Assembly (NCBI RefSeq): GCF_904842695.1
Contig: NZ_CAJGWQ010000013.1
Coordinates: forward strand, 1-58,424
DNA: 58,424 bases
Source: Gulosibacter hominis
GTDB lineage: Bacteria; Actinomycetota; Actinomycetes; Actinomycetales; Microbacteriaceae
Reading direction: 5' to 3'
Made by a program: the position numbers and the translations under genes. Shown piece after piece: positions 28,740 through 37,086 of the stretch. Below the pieces are notes generated by a model. That model saw only the letters and a program-made list of their open reading frames with translations, had not been told where the DNA came from and ran no database searches. Positions within the stretch are counted from its first letter, which is position 1. Every line of letters begins with the position of its first letter.

Positions 28740-29038
28740 GGCTGCCCCGTTCGGATCGTGTTGAAGATTTCGGCATAGTCAATATCAGCGTCGGCAAAAT
28801 CGGTAGCGGCACGATGGCAAGCATCACTTGCCTCTTCAGATCGCTCGGCCAGAGTGCGGATAAATCGCTCCAGCTCAATTGTGACCGCTTCAAGATCAGT
28901 TTCGTTCCCACCAGGCATCGCCAGCGCTTCGGCTTCGCTACAACTCGCAAACCGCGCACCAGAGAGTTCGGCACCCGTATCGCCAACGACTCGGCTGGTG
29001 CCAAGAAGCTCGGCTTCAGAAATCGATAGGTCGGCCAT
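28736..29038 (-). CDS. Small helical protein, possible WXG100/EspC-like partner
   Basis: This 100-residue protein, mostly helical by composition, begins MADLSISEAELLG and contains LEAVTIELERFIRTLAERSE. It lacks a clear WXG. Its size, its 4-nt overlap with the effector gene and its position as the first gene fit the small partner proteins that accompany large ESX-type substrates. AAAGGGTGA precedes the ATG. The assignment rests mainly on context. Confidence 0.6.
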   Translation of the reverse strand: MADLSISEAELLGTSRVVGDTGAELSGARFASCSEAEALAMPGGNETDLEAVTIELERFIRTLAERSEEASDACHRAATDFADADIDYAEIFNTIRTGQP

Positions 29039-29167
29039 ATTCTGTCACCCTTTACGAAAAGACTGCGAACTGTGACTCAGGGGAATCTAACTACACGCGA
29101 GAGTCTCGCCGCAATATGCGGTCGAAGTTCGCTGCGTTGCAGTGCGTCAAGGTATGGCTCAAAACGG

Positions 29168-29204
29168 CTAGTCGCGCTATTGGCCGATGATGCGGCGGCC
29201 CGCA
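29168..29204. repeat. 37-bp direct repeat at recR 3' end (right copy)
   Basis: This is the partner of 24765-24801, identical over 37 bp. It includes the last nine codons and stop of intact recR plus 9 bp beyond. Similarity ends abruptly on both sides. Confidence 0.95.
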
Positions 29205-29776
29205 AAGGCTCGTCCGAGTGTAATTTCGTCGGCGTATTCGAGATCGCCACCCACCGGCAGCCCCGACGCTAACCGCGAGGTTTTCACACCCATCGACACC
29301 AGCAGCCGCGAAAGATAGCTGGCGGTGGCGTCGCCCTCGAGGTTCGGGTCGGTGGCAATAATCACCTCGGCCACCTCCCCCGATTCGAGCCGCGGCATCA
29401 GCGAGCGGATATTGAGCTGGTCGGGGCCAATACCGTCGATCGGCGAAATTGCGCCACCCAGCACGTGATAGCGCCCATTGAACTCACCGGTGCGTTCGAT
29501 CGCAGCCACATCTTTTGGCTCTTCGACGACGCAAATCAAGCTCGGGTCGCGGTCGGGGTCGCCACACAGCTGACACAGTTCTGACTCGGCAACATTGCCG
29601 CACACCTGGCAGAACTTGACTCGGTCGCGCACCTGCAACAGCACGTTTGCCAGCCGCGATACATCAAAGTTTTGGGTCTGCACGATGTGAAAAGCGATGC
29701 GCTGCGCCGACTTCGGCCCCACACCGGGCAGCCGACCGAGTTCATCAATGAGATCTTGGACGATGCCCTCGTACAC
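29177..29776 (-). CDS. recR: Recombination protein RecR
   Basis: This 199-residue RecFOR-pathway protein helps load RecA at gaps. The N-terminal helix-hairpin-helix contains [18 protein letters not shown] zinc finger follows with Cys56, Cys59, Cys68 and Cys71, and then a Toprim domain ([15 protein letters not shown]). Full length is retained despite the island at its 3' end. It starts with GTG 2 nt after the dnaX stop, with GAGGAGCG inside dnaX. Confidence 0.96.
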   Translation of the reverse strand: MYEGIVQDLIDELGRLPGVGPKSAQRIAFHIVQTQNFDVSRLANVLLQVRDRVKFCQVCGNVAESELCQLCGDPDRDPSLICVVEEPKDVAAIERTGEFNGRYHVLGGAISPIDGIGPDQLNIRSLMPRLESGEVAEVIIATDPNLEGDATASYLSRLLVSMGVKTSRLASGLPVGGDLEYADEITLGRAFAGRRIIGQ

Positions 29777-29778
29777 GA

Positions 29779-32391
29779 CTATCGCTCCTCAGGTGGTGCT
29801 TCAAAATCATCCGGCGCATCCGCGTCGCTGGGCCCGTCGGGGGCTGCCGCCGGTCCCGCTCCGAACGGTGACGACTCGGGCAGTGCTTCTTCACCCACGA
29901 ATCGGGCGCTGAGCAATTCGCGAACTACCGATTCACCGTAGCGGTCGGCCTGCGCCGGGTGTCGGTGGCGCTCCGGCTCGGGCTCGACTTCGGGTTCGGG
30001 CTCGGGTGTCGGCTCGGTCTCGCCGCCGAGTTCGGCAACCTCCCACGTGGGGGATGCCGGCGGCGGAATCACCGGCGCCTGCGGTTCGGTGGCACGTTCC
30101 ATTTCGATCGCCTCGCGGGCGGCGATGACTTCGGGGATGCGTTCCTCGGCCGTCGGTTCAGCTGCCGGTTCGGCCTCCGGTTCAGCTACCGGCCCGGTCT
30201 CCTGTTCAGCTTCGGCGACAGGCTCACCCGCAGGCACAACGGCAGGCTCGGCGGGGTTCTGTGCGGGAGTCTCGGCACCAGACTCCGCCACCGGCGCCTC
30301 GGCTGCCGAGCCATCGTCTGCGGCAGCCAGGCCATCCCACCCCGAACCGGGGCCGTCTTCGGCGGCACCCGACGGGATTTCGGCCACATCCCAGGTGATC
30401 GCACCGGACCGCGTTTCTGGCGCCTGCCGTGGGGGCGCTTTTGCTGGCTGCTTCGACGCGGGTGCCGGGCTCGGGGATGCACCCTCAGCTACCGGCCGAG
30501 ATCGGTCGCCCTCCGCATCATCGCGACCGGCCGCGGAGCTATCACCGGCGGGCCCGTCGTGACGGGGTGCTCCATCGGCAAGCACGCGCGGATAGATGAG
30601 CACCTCAAAACCAAATGTCTGGCTCAGCGCCGCTTTCAGGTGGTGACCCGGCGCCATCCCGCTGGCATCCTTACGTTTGAATTGCTCAAACAGGCCACGG
30701 TTGGGCACCTCTACCCGCAGCGAGTTACCCTGCCACGCCACCGGTTCAACCCGTTCGACAACGGCCCACGCCGAACGCCCCGCGGTTTCGAGCACCCGCT
30801 CGAGCACATCGGGCCAGGCATCACGCACGCGGCGCAGATCCACATCGGCGGGTGAACCGGATGCGGTCGGCTGGGTCGAGCCATCGGTCGACTCCTGTGG
30901 TGAGCTCTCGGTGGGTCGGTTTTGTTGCGGCGAGGTTTCGCCGGGTGCGGTGTCTGTCGGCGTGGCTGCAGCCGCCCAGGCCGAAGTCGCCTGCTCGGCG
31001 GCGTTCAGCTTCGGCGCCGGCTCGGCGGGCGCCGGCTTGCGCGCGGGCTCACTCGACTGCGCCGGCGCGGGCTGTGGCGGCTGCACGGCCCCACCCTGCT
31101 GTGCTGACCCACTCTGCTGCGTCGACTCAGCTTGCGGCGCGGCAGCTGCCGGCGCCGCCCCATCACCGCGCTGCTGCGGTGCGGCTGCGGGCTTGCTCGT
31201 CTCGCGGGATGCGGCCGCCACCCGGCCGCTTGATCCCGCGCCGGGCTCCAACGTCACGTCGGCATCGCCCTCGGCATCAGCAAAGCGTGCCCGCAGTGCC
31301 ACCAGGATGCGCGCCACCATGAGCTCAAGCTGCAGGCGCGGCGCTGTCACCCCGACCATCTCGGTCAGCGTCACGTTCACCGCATCCGCAATTGCACTCA
31401 GCTGTGCGGGCTGGAACCGGGCCGCTGAGTCACGCAACCGATTGAGATCGGCATCCGACACACCGCGCAGCACCGAACCGGCACTATCGCCGGTGGCCTT
31501 GGCAACAATCAGATCGCGCACCCGTTCGAGCAGGTCTTCAACGAAGCGGCGCGGATCTTGACCCGACTGAATCACATCATCAATTGCGCCGTAGGCTTCG
31601 GCGGCGTCACCATCGGCGAACGCCGTGATCGTCGCATCCAGCAGCCCGGATGCGGTGAATCCGAGCAGCTGCGAAGCCATCTCGTACTGCATCTGGCTGC
31701 CCTCGGTGCCGGCGATCAGCTGGTCGAGCAGCGAAAGCGTGTCACGCGCCGAACCGCCACCCGCACGCACCACCAGCGGCAGCACGCCCGATTCGGCGGC
31801 CACATTTTCGTGCTCACAGATCTCACCGAGATAGGCGAGCATGGTCGCCGGCGCGATCAACCGGAACGGGTAGTGATGCGTTCGCGAACGGATGGTGCCG
31901 ATCACTTTTTCGGGTTCGGTCGTCGCAAAAATAAACAGCACCTGCTCGGGCGGTTCCTCCACCACCTTGAGCAGCGCGTTGAACCCCTGCGAGGTCACCA
32001 TGTGGGCCTCGTCGATAATAAAAATTTTGTAGCGGTCGCGGGCCGGCGCGGTTACCGCGCGTTCGCGCAATTCGCGGGCGTCATCCACACCACCGTGGCT
32101 GGCCGCGTCAATTTCGATGACGTCGAGCGATCCGCCGCCATCACGCCCAAGTTCGCGGCACGAATCACATTCGCCGCAGGGCATCGGAGTGGGGCCCTGC
32201 GCGCAGTTCAAACAGCGCGCGAGGATGCGGGCCGATGAGGTTTTACCGCAGCCGCGCGGCCCCGAAAACAGGTAGGCGTGGTTGATGCGCCCGGTTCGCA
32301 GCGCGGTCATCAGCGGTTCGGTGACCTGCTGCTGACCGATCATCTCGGCGAAATTCTCGGGCCGATACCGGCGGTAGAGAGCTGCGACCAT
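29779..32391 (-). CDS. dnaX: DNA polymerase III subunit gamma/tau
   Basis: This 870-residue clamp-loader ATPase has Walker A GPRGCGKT (residues 44-51), a cysteine zinc module ([19 protein letters not shown], near 60-80), IIDEAHMVT as Walker B and the sensor region [15 protein letters not shown]. About 370-580 is a low-complexity Ala/Pro/Gln/Ser linker. A tau-like domain around [16 protein letters not shown] follows, then a long acidic Pro/Glu tail that is longer than in many relatives. It forms an operon with recR. Confidence 0.96.
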   Translation of the reverse strand: MVAALYRRYRPENFAEMIGQQQVTEPLMTALRTGRINHAYLFSGPRGCGKTSSARILARCLNCAQGPTPMPCGECDSCRELGRDGGGSLDVIEIDAASHGGVDDARELRERAVTAPARDRYKIFIIDEAHMVTSQGFNALLKVVEEPPEQVLFIFATTEPEKVIGTIRSRTHHYPFRLIAPATMLAYLGEICEHENVAAESGVLPLVVRAGGGSARDTLSLLDQLIAGTEGSQMQYEMASQLLGFTASGLLDATITAFADGDAAEAYGAIDDVIQSGQDPRRFVEDLLERVRDLIVAKATGDSAGSVLRGVSDADLNRLRDSAARFQPAQLSAIADAVNVTLTEMVGVTAPRLQLELMVARILVALRARFADAEGDADVTLEPGAGSSGRVAAASRETSKPAAAPQQRGDGAAPAAAAPQAESTQQSGSAQQGGAVQPPQPAPAQSSEPARKPAPAEPAPKLNAAEQATSAWAAAATPTDTAPGETSPQQNRPTESSPQESTDGSTQPTASGSPADVDLRRVRDAWPDVLERVLETAGRSAWAVVERVEPVAWQGNSLRVEVPNRGLFEQFKRKDASGMAPGHHLKAALSQTFGFEVLIYPRVLADGAPRHDGPAGDSSAAGRDDAEGDRSRPVAEGASPSPAPASKQPAKAPPRQAPETRSGAITWDVAEIPSGAAEDGPGSGWDGLAAADDGSAAEAPVAESGAETPAQNPAEPAVVPAGEPVAEAEQETGPVAEPEAEPAAEPTAEERIPEVIAAREAIEMERATEPQAPVIPPPASPTWEVAELGGETEPTPEPEPEVEPEPERHRHPAQADRYGESVVRELLSARFVGEEALPESSPFGAGPAAAPDGPSDADAPDDFEAPPEER

Positions 32392-32441
32392 GCCTCATAT
32401 CCTAGGCGGTGCGCAGCTGAGCAGCCGCCGCCAGCCAGGCA

Positions 32442-33638
32442 CTACTCGCCTCCCACCGTGGCAAGCGCCTGGCGAGCAATTTCGAGCTCTTCGTTGGTGG
32501 GGATCACCAGCACCCGCACCCGCGAGCGCGCCGTCGAAATCTCCCGGATCTCGTCACCGCCGGCGGCAGCATTTTTTTCAAGGTTGAGCTCAACGCCCAG
32601 CCATTCCAGCCGCTCGCAGGTGCGGCGGCGCACCTCGGCCGAGTTTTCGCCGACGCCAGCGGTCCAGACAATGACATCGCCACCACCGAGCTGCACCAGG
32701 TAGGCACCGAGATAGTGCCGCAGGCGCTGCACATATACGTCGAGCCCCACCCTGGCTCGCTCATCACCGGCCTCAACCCGCGCCACAATATCGCGCATAT
32801 CGTTCGTGCCGGTCAGCCCGAGCAGCCCCGAGCGCCGATTGAGCAGCGTGTCGAGCTCATCAACCGTGTAGCCGGCCTTGCGATGCAGGTGGAACAGCAC
32901 CGCGGGATCAATATTGCCCGAGCGGGTGCCCATCACGAGCCCCTCCAGCGGCGTCATCCCCATTGAGGTGTCGACCGATTTGCCACCCTCGACCGCGCAG
33001 GCCGAGGCACCGTTACCGATATGGAGCACGACGATGCGCAGCTCTGTAAGCGGCTGCCCGAGATATGCGGCAGCCTGCTCGGCAACATATTTGTGGCTCG
33101 TGCCGTGGGCACCATATTTGCGGATGCGGTATTTATCGGCCACCTCTCGATCGATGGCATAAAGACTGGTCGCATCCGGCATCGTGGTGTGGAAAGCGGT
33201 GTCAAAAACGGCCACATGCGGGGTGTCGGCAAACAGCCGTCGCGCGCTGCGGATACCGGCCAGATTGGCGGCGTTGTGGAGCGGTGCCAGCGGGATGAGC
33301 TCTTCAATATCGGTCTCGACGCGGTCATCGATGAGCGTCGGGCCAAAAAAACGGCGCGCGCCCTGCACGATGCGGTGACCGACCACCGCGGGCGGAACCT
33401 CGTCAAGCGAGGGGCCGTACTCGGCAAAACCGCGCAGCATCTGTTCAAACGCGGCGTCGTGATCGGCAACCGGAGTTTCAGTTTCGTGGCGATCATCCGC
33501 CGTGCGGTGGGTCACAATGCCCATCGACTCACCGATGCGCTCAACCTTGCCGGAAGCAAGCTTGGTTTCATCCGACATGTCGATGAGCTGATATTTCAGC
33601 GACGACGAGCCCGAGTTGACTACGAGAACAACACTCAT
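32442..33638 (-). CDS. ackA: Acetate kinase
   Basis: This 398-residue enzyme interconverts acetyl phosphate plus ADP and acetate plus ATP. It has the family start VLVVNSGSSSLKYQLID, HIGNGASACAVEGGKSVDTSMG, MGTRSGNIDP and the C-terminal GVGENSAEVRRR. The length is typical. Its usual partner pta lies 3.4 kb upstream on the same strand, beyond three membrane-protein genes. Confidence 0.97.
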   Translation of the reverse strand: MSVVLVVNSGSSSLKYQLIDMSDETKLASGKVERIGESMGIVTHRTADDRHETETPVADHDAAFEQMLRGFAEYGPSLDEVPPAVVGHRIVQGARRFFGPTLIDDRVETDIEELIPLAPLHNAANLAGIRSARRLFADTPHVAVFDTAFHTTMPDATSLYAIDREVADKYRIRKYGAHGTSHKYVAEQAAAYLGQPLTELRIVVLHIGNGASACAVEGGKSVDTSMGMTPLEGLVMGTRSGNIDPAVLFHLHRKAGYTVDELDTLLNRRSGLLGLTGTNDMRDIVARVEAGDERARVGLDVYVQRLRHYLGAYLVQLGGGDVIVWTAGVGENSAEVRRRTCERLEWLGVELNLEKNAAAGGDEIREISTARSRVRVLVIPTNEELEIARQALATVGGE

Positions 33639-33776
33639 GACCTGGGTGGCTTTCGGTTAGGGAATATCGACAGACATGCGGATGGACTTCAATTACGGCG
33701 TCTTTCAGCCTAGTTGGCGTTCACGCTCGGCTCGTAAACGGTTAACAGGGTTGGCAGGCGCCCCGGCAACGCGCCC

Positions 33777-35216
33777 TTACCAACCGCACCAATTGGCCTG
33801 CAGCCCATCAAAAGTCGCCACGCTCGAACCGTCATCGACGCGGACAATCTCGAGCTGGCTGCCAATAAACCCCGGCTGCAGCGGATACGAGTCGATCGAG
33901 GAGTGGTCGGGCACCCGCAGCAGCGCCAGGAACTCGGCGTTCGGCGAGCGGCACACATTGCCAATCCAGTCGTCCTCTGGCGCGGCAAGCAGCGTGGCAT
34001 CGCTGGCGCTCAACCGGTAGAGCTGGGTGCGCTGCACACCGGCAGCGTTATCGACGGTCTGGAATTGCCGCACATACAGGTCGTTCGTCAGCGGCAGCAG
34101 CTGTCCCTCGGATGCCGCGGGGTCGGCAACCGCGTCGGGCACCTCGATGGGCGTGCGCTCGCCGGTGCGCAGGTTGATGCGGGTGAATTCGCTGGCGGTC
34201 TGCAGCAGCACGCTGGTTTCGTCGGCGAAAAAGCCCAGGATGGTGTCGTATTCACCAAGCGGTACCGGCACCCGTCCGCCGATCGGGTCGACGAGCGTCA
34301 CCTGCCGATTCGCGGCCTGCACCAGCACCGCGCGCGTGCCCGGCACGAACGACCACTCGACCACCGCCGAGTGCGTGCCGCCCAGGTTCTCGACCTCGAA
34401 CAGCTCATTGGTTTCGGCGTCGATGAGGTACAGCCGGCCATTCTCGTCGTCGTTACCGCCATCGGCCACAAAGCCGAGCGCGGTGCCCTCGAGATTGCCA
34501 CGCAGGGTGCGATACCGCTGTGCCCTCGGCGCATCCGCCCGCGCCTGGAATCCGCCGGCACCAGTCGACTCGACGAGCGTGCCGCGGCCGGCAGCATCGA
34601 GCGAGACGGCGATGACCTTCGTGCCGGCCACGGCGTACTCCTGCAGCCGTGGGGCGGCCAGCAGCGTCTGCTCGGCGGCACCATCGGCGCCGATCTCGGC
34701 CTGCACCACGGTGTCGAAGCCCTTGTCGTCGCGGCGCAGCATCGTGAGTGCCGCCGGTGGTGTGGTGAACGAGGTCTTTATCTCGGTGGTGTGCCCGGTG
34801 CGCTCCCCCACCGCCGCAAAGCTCACCCGGTATTCGGTGCCGCTTGCGAGCGCCCGCGAGAACTCGACCACGACGGTGTTGTCGACGACGCTCACCTGAG
34901 CGGCAGCGGTCGGTTCGATGCGCACATCGGCTTCGGTTACCGGCGCCAGCAGCTGGTCGGTGCGGATGAGCAGGCGCTGTCGCGGGGATGTGCTGGCGGC
35001 AGCGAGGTCGATGCTGATATCGCGCAGCTGCGGCCCGCACGCCGCCGACACCGCGCCGAGCATCGCGGCCAGCAGTGCCAGCAGCGCGATCGTGACGGTG
35101 GCACGGATGCCGACGCGGGCAGCGCGGCGGTCGGCCTGGGCCTGAGCCATCTCACCCCGCACTGCCACGGTCTGCGCCGCCGCGTGCCGCTGAGCGCTAT
35201 TCGAGGTAGGGCGCAT
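33777..35216 (-). CDS. Membrane-anchored protein with Ig-like domain
   Basis: This protein of about 479 residues has one N-terminal hydrophobic segment (ATVTIALLALLAAMLGAVSAACG) that could be a signal anchor or a lipobox-like signal. A bacterial Ig-like (Big_5-type) domain follows (IRIEPTAAAQVSVVDNTVVVEF ... YRVSFAAVG), split here around its strands. The large C-terminal region of repeated beta-strands suggests a beta-propeller. ATG 35216 overlaps the upstream gene; ATG 35150, with GGGGTGAG, is a good alternative. Position suggests cotranscription with the permease pair, but the function is unknown. Confidence 0.65.
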   Translation of the reverse strand: MRPTSNSAQRHAAAQTVAVRGEMAQAQADRRAARVGIRATVTIALLALLAAMLGAVSAACGPQLRDISIDLAAASTSPRQRLLIRTDQLLAPVTEADVRIEPTAAAQVSVVDNTVVVEFSRALASGTEYRVSFAAVGERTGHTTEIKTSFTTPPAALTMLRRDDKGFDTVVQAEIGADGAAEQTLLAAPRLQEYAVAGTKVIAVSLDAAGRGTLVESTGAGGFQARADAPRAQRYRTLRGNLEGTALGFVADGGNDDENGRLYLIDAETNELFEVENLGGTHSAVVEWSFVPGTRAVLVQAANRQVTLVDPIGGRVPVPLGEYDTILGFFADETSVLLQTASEFTRINLRTGERTPIEVPDAVADPAASEGQLLPLTNDLYVRQFQTVDNAAGVQRTQLYRLSASDATLLAAPEDDWIGNVCRSPNAEFLALLRVPDHSSIDSYPLQPGFIGSQLEIVRVDDGSSVATFDGLQANWCGW

Positions 35217-35940
35217 CTGGCTGCTCGATCCTCTCAATCGACTCGGGCTCAACCACCACCGGTTCGGGGGCGCCATCGGCCGGCACGAAATCGCCGGTCA
35301 CCCGCACCCAGCTATCAACGGGATATTCCCCAGCCCATCCCGGTAGCCGCACCGGCACACCCACCGGCTGCGCATCCACAGCACAGCAGGTGACCACAAA
35401 GCGGCTGACATAGAACACATCCGCCCGCTCGGGGTCGGCGACCACGAAGCCCTCGAGCACCGGCTGGCGATCGAGGAAGAAATCGGTGCCCTGCAGCCGC
35501 AGCAGCGCGGCCCAGTCTTTGATGGTGAGCAGGCTATCGTCGCCGCTGGCGAACACCACCTCGTCTTGCAGGGGGATGTTCGAGTTGATGCTGCGCTGCT
35601 GGGCGGTGGCGGATGAGAGGGCCGCCGGAGGCAGCGCCAGTAGCGTCGCGCCGAGGGCCGCCACCATGATCACGCCGCCGAGCTGTGCGATGAAACCCGG
35701 CGGGCGGCCGTGGTCATGGCCGTGGTCGTCATGACCGTGGTCGCGTTGCCTGGTTGCCGGTGCGATCAGGGCCGCGAGCGCGAGCACGCCGGCGATCGCC
35801 GCCAGGGCGATCTCAAACCAGACATAGCGGGGATGCACGTAGTACTCGAGCTTCCCGCGCGCGGCGAGCATCAGCACCGCAATCGTCGCGATCGTGGTGA
35901 GTACGAGGCCGCTCCACCAGCGGCGCCAGCGGCTAGACAA
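35197..35940 (-). CDS. TIGR03943-family (YcgQ-like) membrane protein
   Basis: This 247-residue protein has two or three N-terminal membrane helices and a His-rich loop (RDHGHDDHGHDHG). Its periplasmic C-terminal domain includes RFVVTCCAVDAQPVGVPVRL, the conserved CCxxDAxP signature of the TIGR03943/YcgQ family. It is the regular partner of the adjacent YcgR-type permease, whose stop overlaps its start by 8 nt. In Bacillus the pair is zinc-responsive; the His-rich loop agrees with metal handling. Confidence 0.88.
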   Translation of the reverse strand: MSSRWRRWWSGLVLTTIATIAVLMLAARGKLEYYVHPRYVWFEIALAAIAGVLALAALIAPATRQRDHGHDDHGHDHGRPPGFIAQLGGVIMVAALGATLLALPPAALSSATAQQRSINSNIPLQDEVVFASGDDSLLTIKDWAALLRLQGTDFFLDRQPVLEGFVVADPERADVFYVSRFVVTCCAVDAQPVGVPVRLPGWAGEYPVDSWVRVTGDFVPADGAPEPVVVEPESIERIEQPDAPYLE

Positions 35941-36919
35941 TGAGGTTCACCCCGAATCCGAGCACGAGCGATGCCAGCACCACCACCGCCGTCACCACGA
36001 TGAGCGTGCGGGCGCGGAAGGTGGTGCGCAGCAGCGCCAGCATCTTGATGTCGATCATCGCGCCGAGCACCAGGAAGGTGACGGTAGCACCGGGTAGGAA
36101 GAGCGAGCTGAGCGAGAGGATGAAGAAGGCGTCGACGGTCGAGCAAATCGACACCACGAAGGCGAGAGCCGCCAGTGCGAGCACCGACCAGATCGGGTTG
36201 GCACCGAGTTCGATGAGGAGGTTGCGCGACACCCCGGTCTGGATCGCGGCGGCGAGCGCGGCGCCGACCATGAGGGCCGGGAGCATCACCGTCATCTCGG
36301 TGGCGAACTGGTCGAGGCTGCGTCCCCAGCGCGTCGTGCGGCTCGGGGACGCGGCCTGACAGCTCGCCGCAAACCCCGGCGTGAGAAAGAGCGTCGACTC
36401 AGACTGCCTCGCGAACAGCCACCCCACGAGGTTGGCGATCACGAAACCGCCGATGATGCGGCCGAGCAGGATGCCGTCGTCGAAACCGAACGCCTGATAG
36501 GTGGTGATGATGGTGACGGGGTTGAGGATCGGCGCCGCCAACAGGAAGGTGAGCGCATCCCCCACCGAAAATCCGCGCTGCAGCAACCCGCGCGATAGCG
36601 GCACATTGCCGCACTCACACACCGGCAACAGCACGCCGAAGCAGCTAATCACCATGCGCCGCAGCCACGGGTTGCGCGGCAGGATGAGCTCGAGCACGTT
36701 CTGCGGCAGCCACACCGCGACGATGGTCGACACGATCACGCCGAGCACCACGAAGGGGAACGACTCGACGAAGACGCTGATGCCAAGGGTGATCGCATCG
36801 CGGGTGAGGGCGTCGAGGCCGGCGAAGGCGCTCTCGGGGGTGAGTAGCCGCACCGCGACGAGCGCCGTGATCAGCGCCAACACCACGGTTACGCGCGCGA
36901 TCGAGAAGCGGCCAGCCAT
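35933..36919 (-). CDS. Permease (DUF318/YcgR-like, ArsP-related)
   Basis: This 328-residue protein with about eight to ten membrane helices has FVESFPFVVLGVIVS, the motif LPVCECGNVPLSRGLLQRG and LLAAPILNPVTIITTYQAF. These are hallmarks of the DUF318 permease family. A second half repeats the pattern (VVSICSTVDAFFILSLS). ATG 36919 gives the standard N-terminus. It is the first gene of a unit with the TIGR03943 protein and the Ig-domain protein. The transported species is unproven; a metal or thiol compound is plausible. Confidence 0.87.
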   Translation of the reverse strand: MAGRFSIARVTVVLALITALVAVRLLTPESAFAGLDALTRDAITLGISVFVESFPFVVLGVIVSTIVAVWLPQNVLELILPRNPWLRRMVISCFGVLLPVCECGNVPLSRGLLQRGFSVGDALTFLLAAPILNPVTIITTYQAFGFDDGILLGRIIGGFVIANLVGWLFARQSESTLFLTPGFAASCQAASPSRTTRWGRSLDQFATEMTVMLPALMVGAALAAAIQTGVSRNLLIELGANPIWSVLALAALAFVVSICSTVDAFFILSLSSLFLPGATVTFLVLGAMIDIKMLALLRTTFRARTLIVVTAVVVLASLVLGFGVNLIV

Positions 36920-37003
36920 GTGAGCCGATTTTAGCCACACATTCGTAGCCGCAAACCTGAAACTACGGCAAGTCATACATCAGCGGTGGTGTTTGCTTCA
37001 GGG

Positions 37004-37044
37004 AAAAACGGCTCCAGGAGGAGCTATCCACCCTCCTGGAGCCG
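37004..37044 (-). terminator. Intrinsic terminator of pta
   Basis: CGGCTCCAGGAGG (37009-37021) pairs with CCTCCTGGAGCCG (37032-37044). On the minus strand TTTTT follows. It separates pta from the permease cassette. Confidence 0.92.
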
Positions 37045-37086
37045 CAAAATCCCCGCGCAGAAACACGAGCCGCAGAATAACGCCGC

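Larger units (their letters stand above)
24802..29167. mobile_element. Putative effector-immunity genomic island between recR and lysC
   Basis: This 4.4-kb block is bounded by perfect 37-bp direct repeats of the recR 3' end and interrupts the usual recR-lysC adjacency. All genes point leftwards: a small helical protein, an alpha/beta-hydrolase effector, and three lipoproteins with two 31-codon ORFs between them. It is visibly AT-richer than its surroundings, most clearly around 26.4-27.3 kb. No integrase, transposase or terminal inverted repeat is present. Acquisition by site-specific or homologous recombination at recR is inferred, not shown. About 115 bp at the left end (24802-24915) and 130 bp at the right end (29039-29167) hold no recognisable gene. 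Confidence 0.7.

Noticed and set aside
24916-29038. Type VII secretion machinery (EccC-like ATPase, EccB/D/E)
   Set aside because: No FtsK/SpoIIIE-type ATPase or related membrane component is encoded in this window.
24802-29167. Integrase or transposase inside the island
   Set aside because: All ORFs were checked for recombinase motifs by eye; none seen. Mobility rests only on the flanking repeats and composition.
29959-31561. Long plus-strand ORFs opposite dnaX
   Set aside because: Repetitive Ala/Gly/Arg content mirrors the low-complexity dnaX linker and tail; no domain, start context or neighbour support.
29779-32391. Programmed frameshift in dnaX giving a gamma product
   Set aside because: No A-rich slippery heptamer with a following stem was found.
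33903-35393. Plus-strand ORF of about 496 codons opposite the Ig-domain protein
   Set aside because: It is antisense to a gene with signal anchor and Ig-like domain; no recognisable product.
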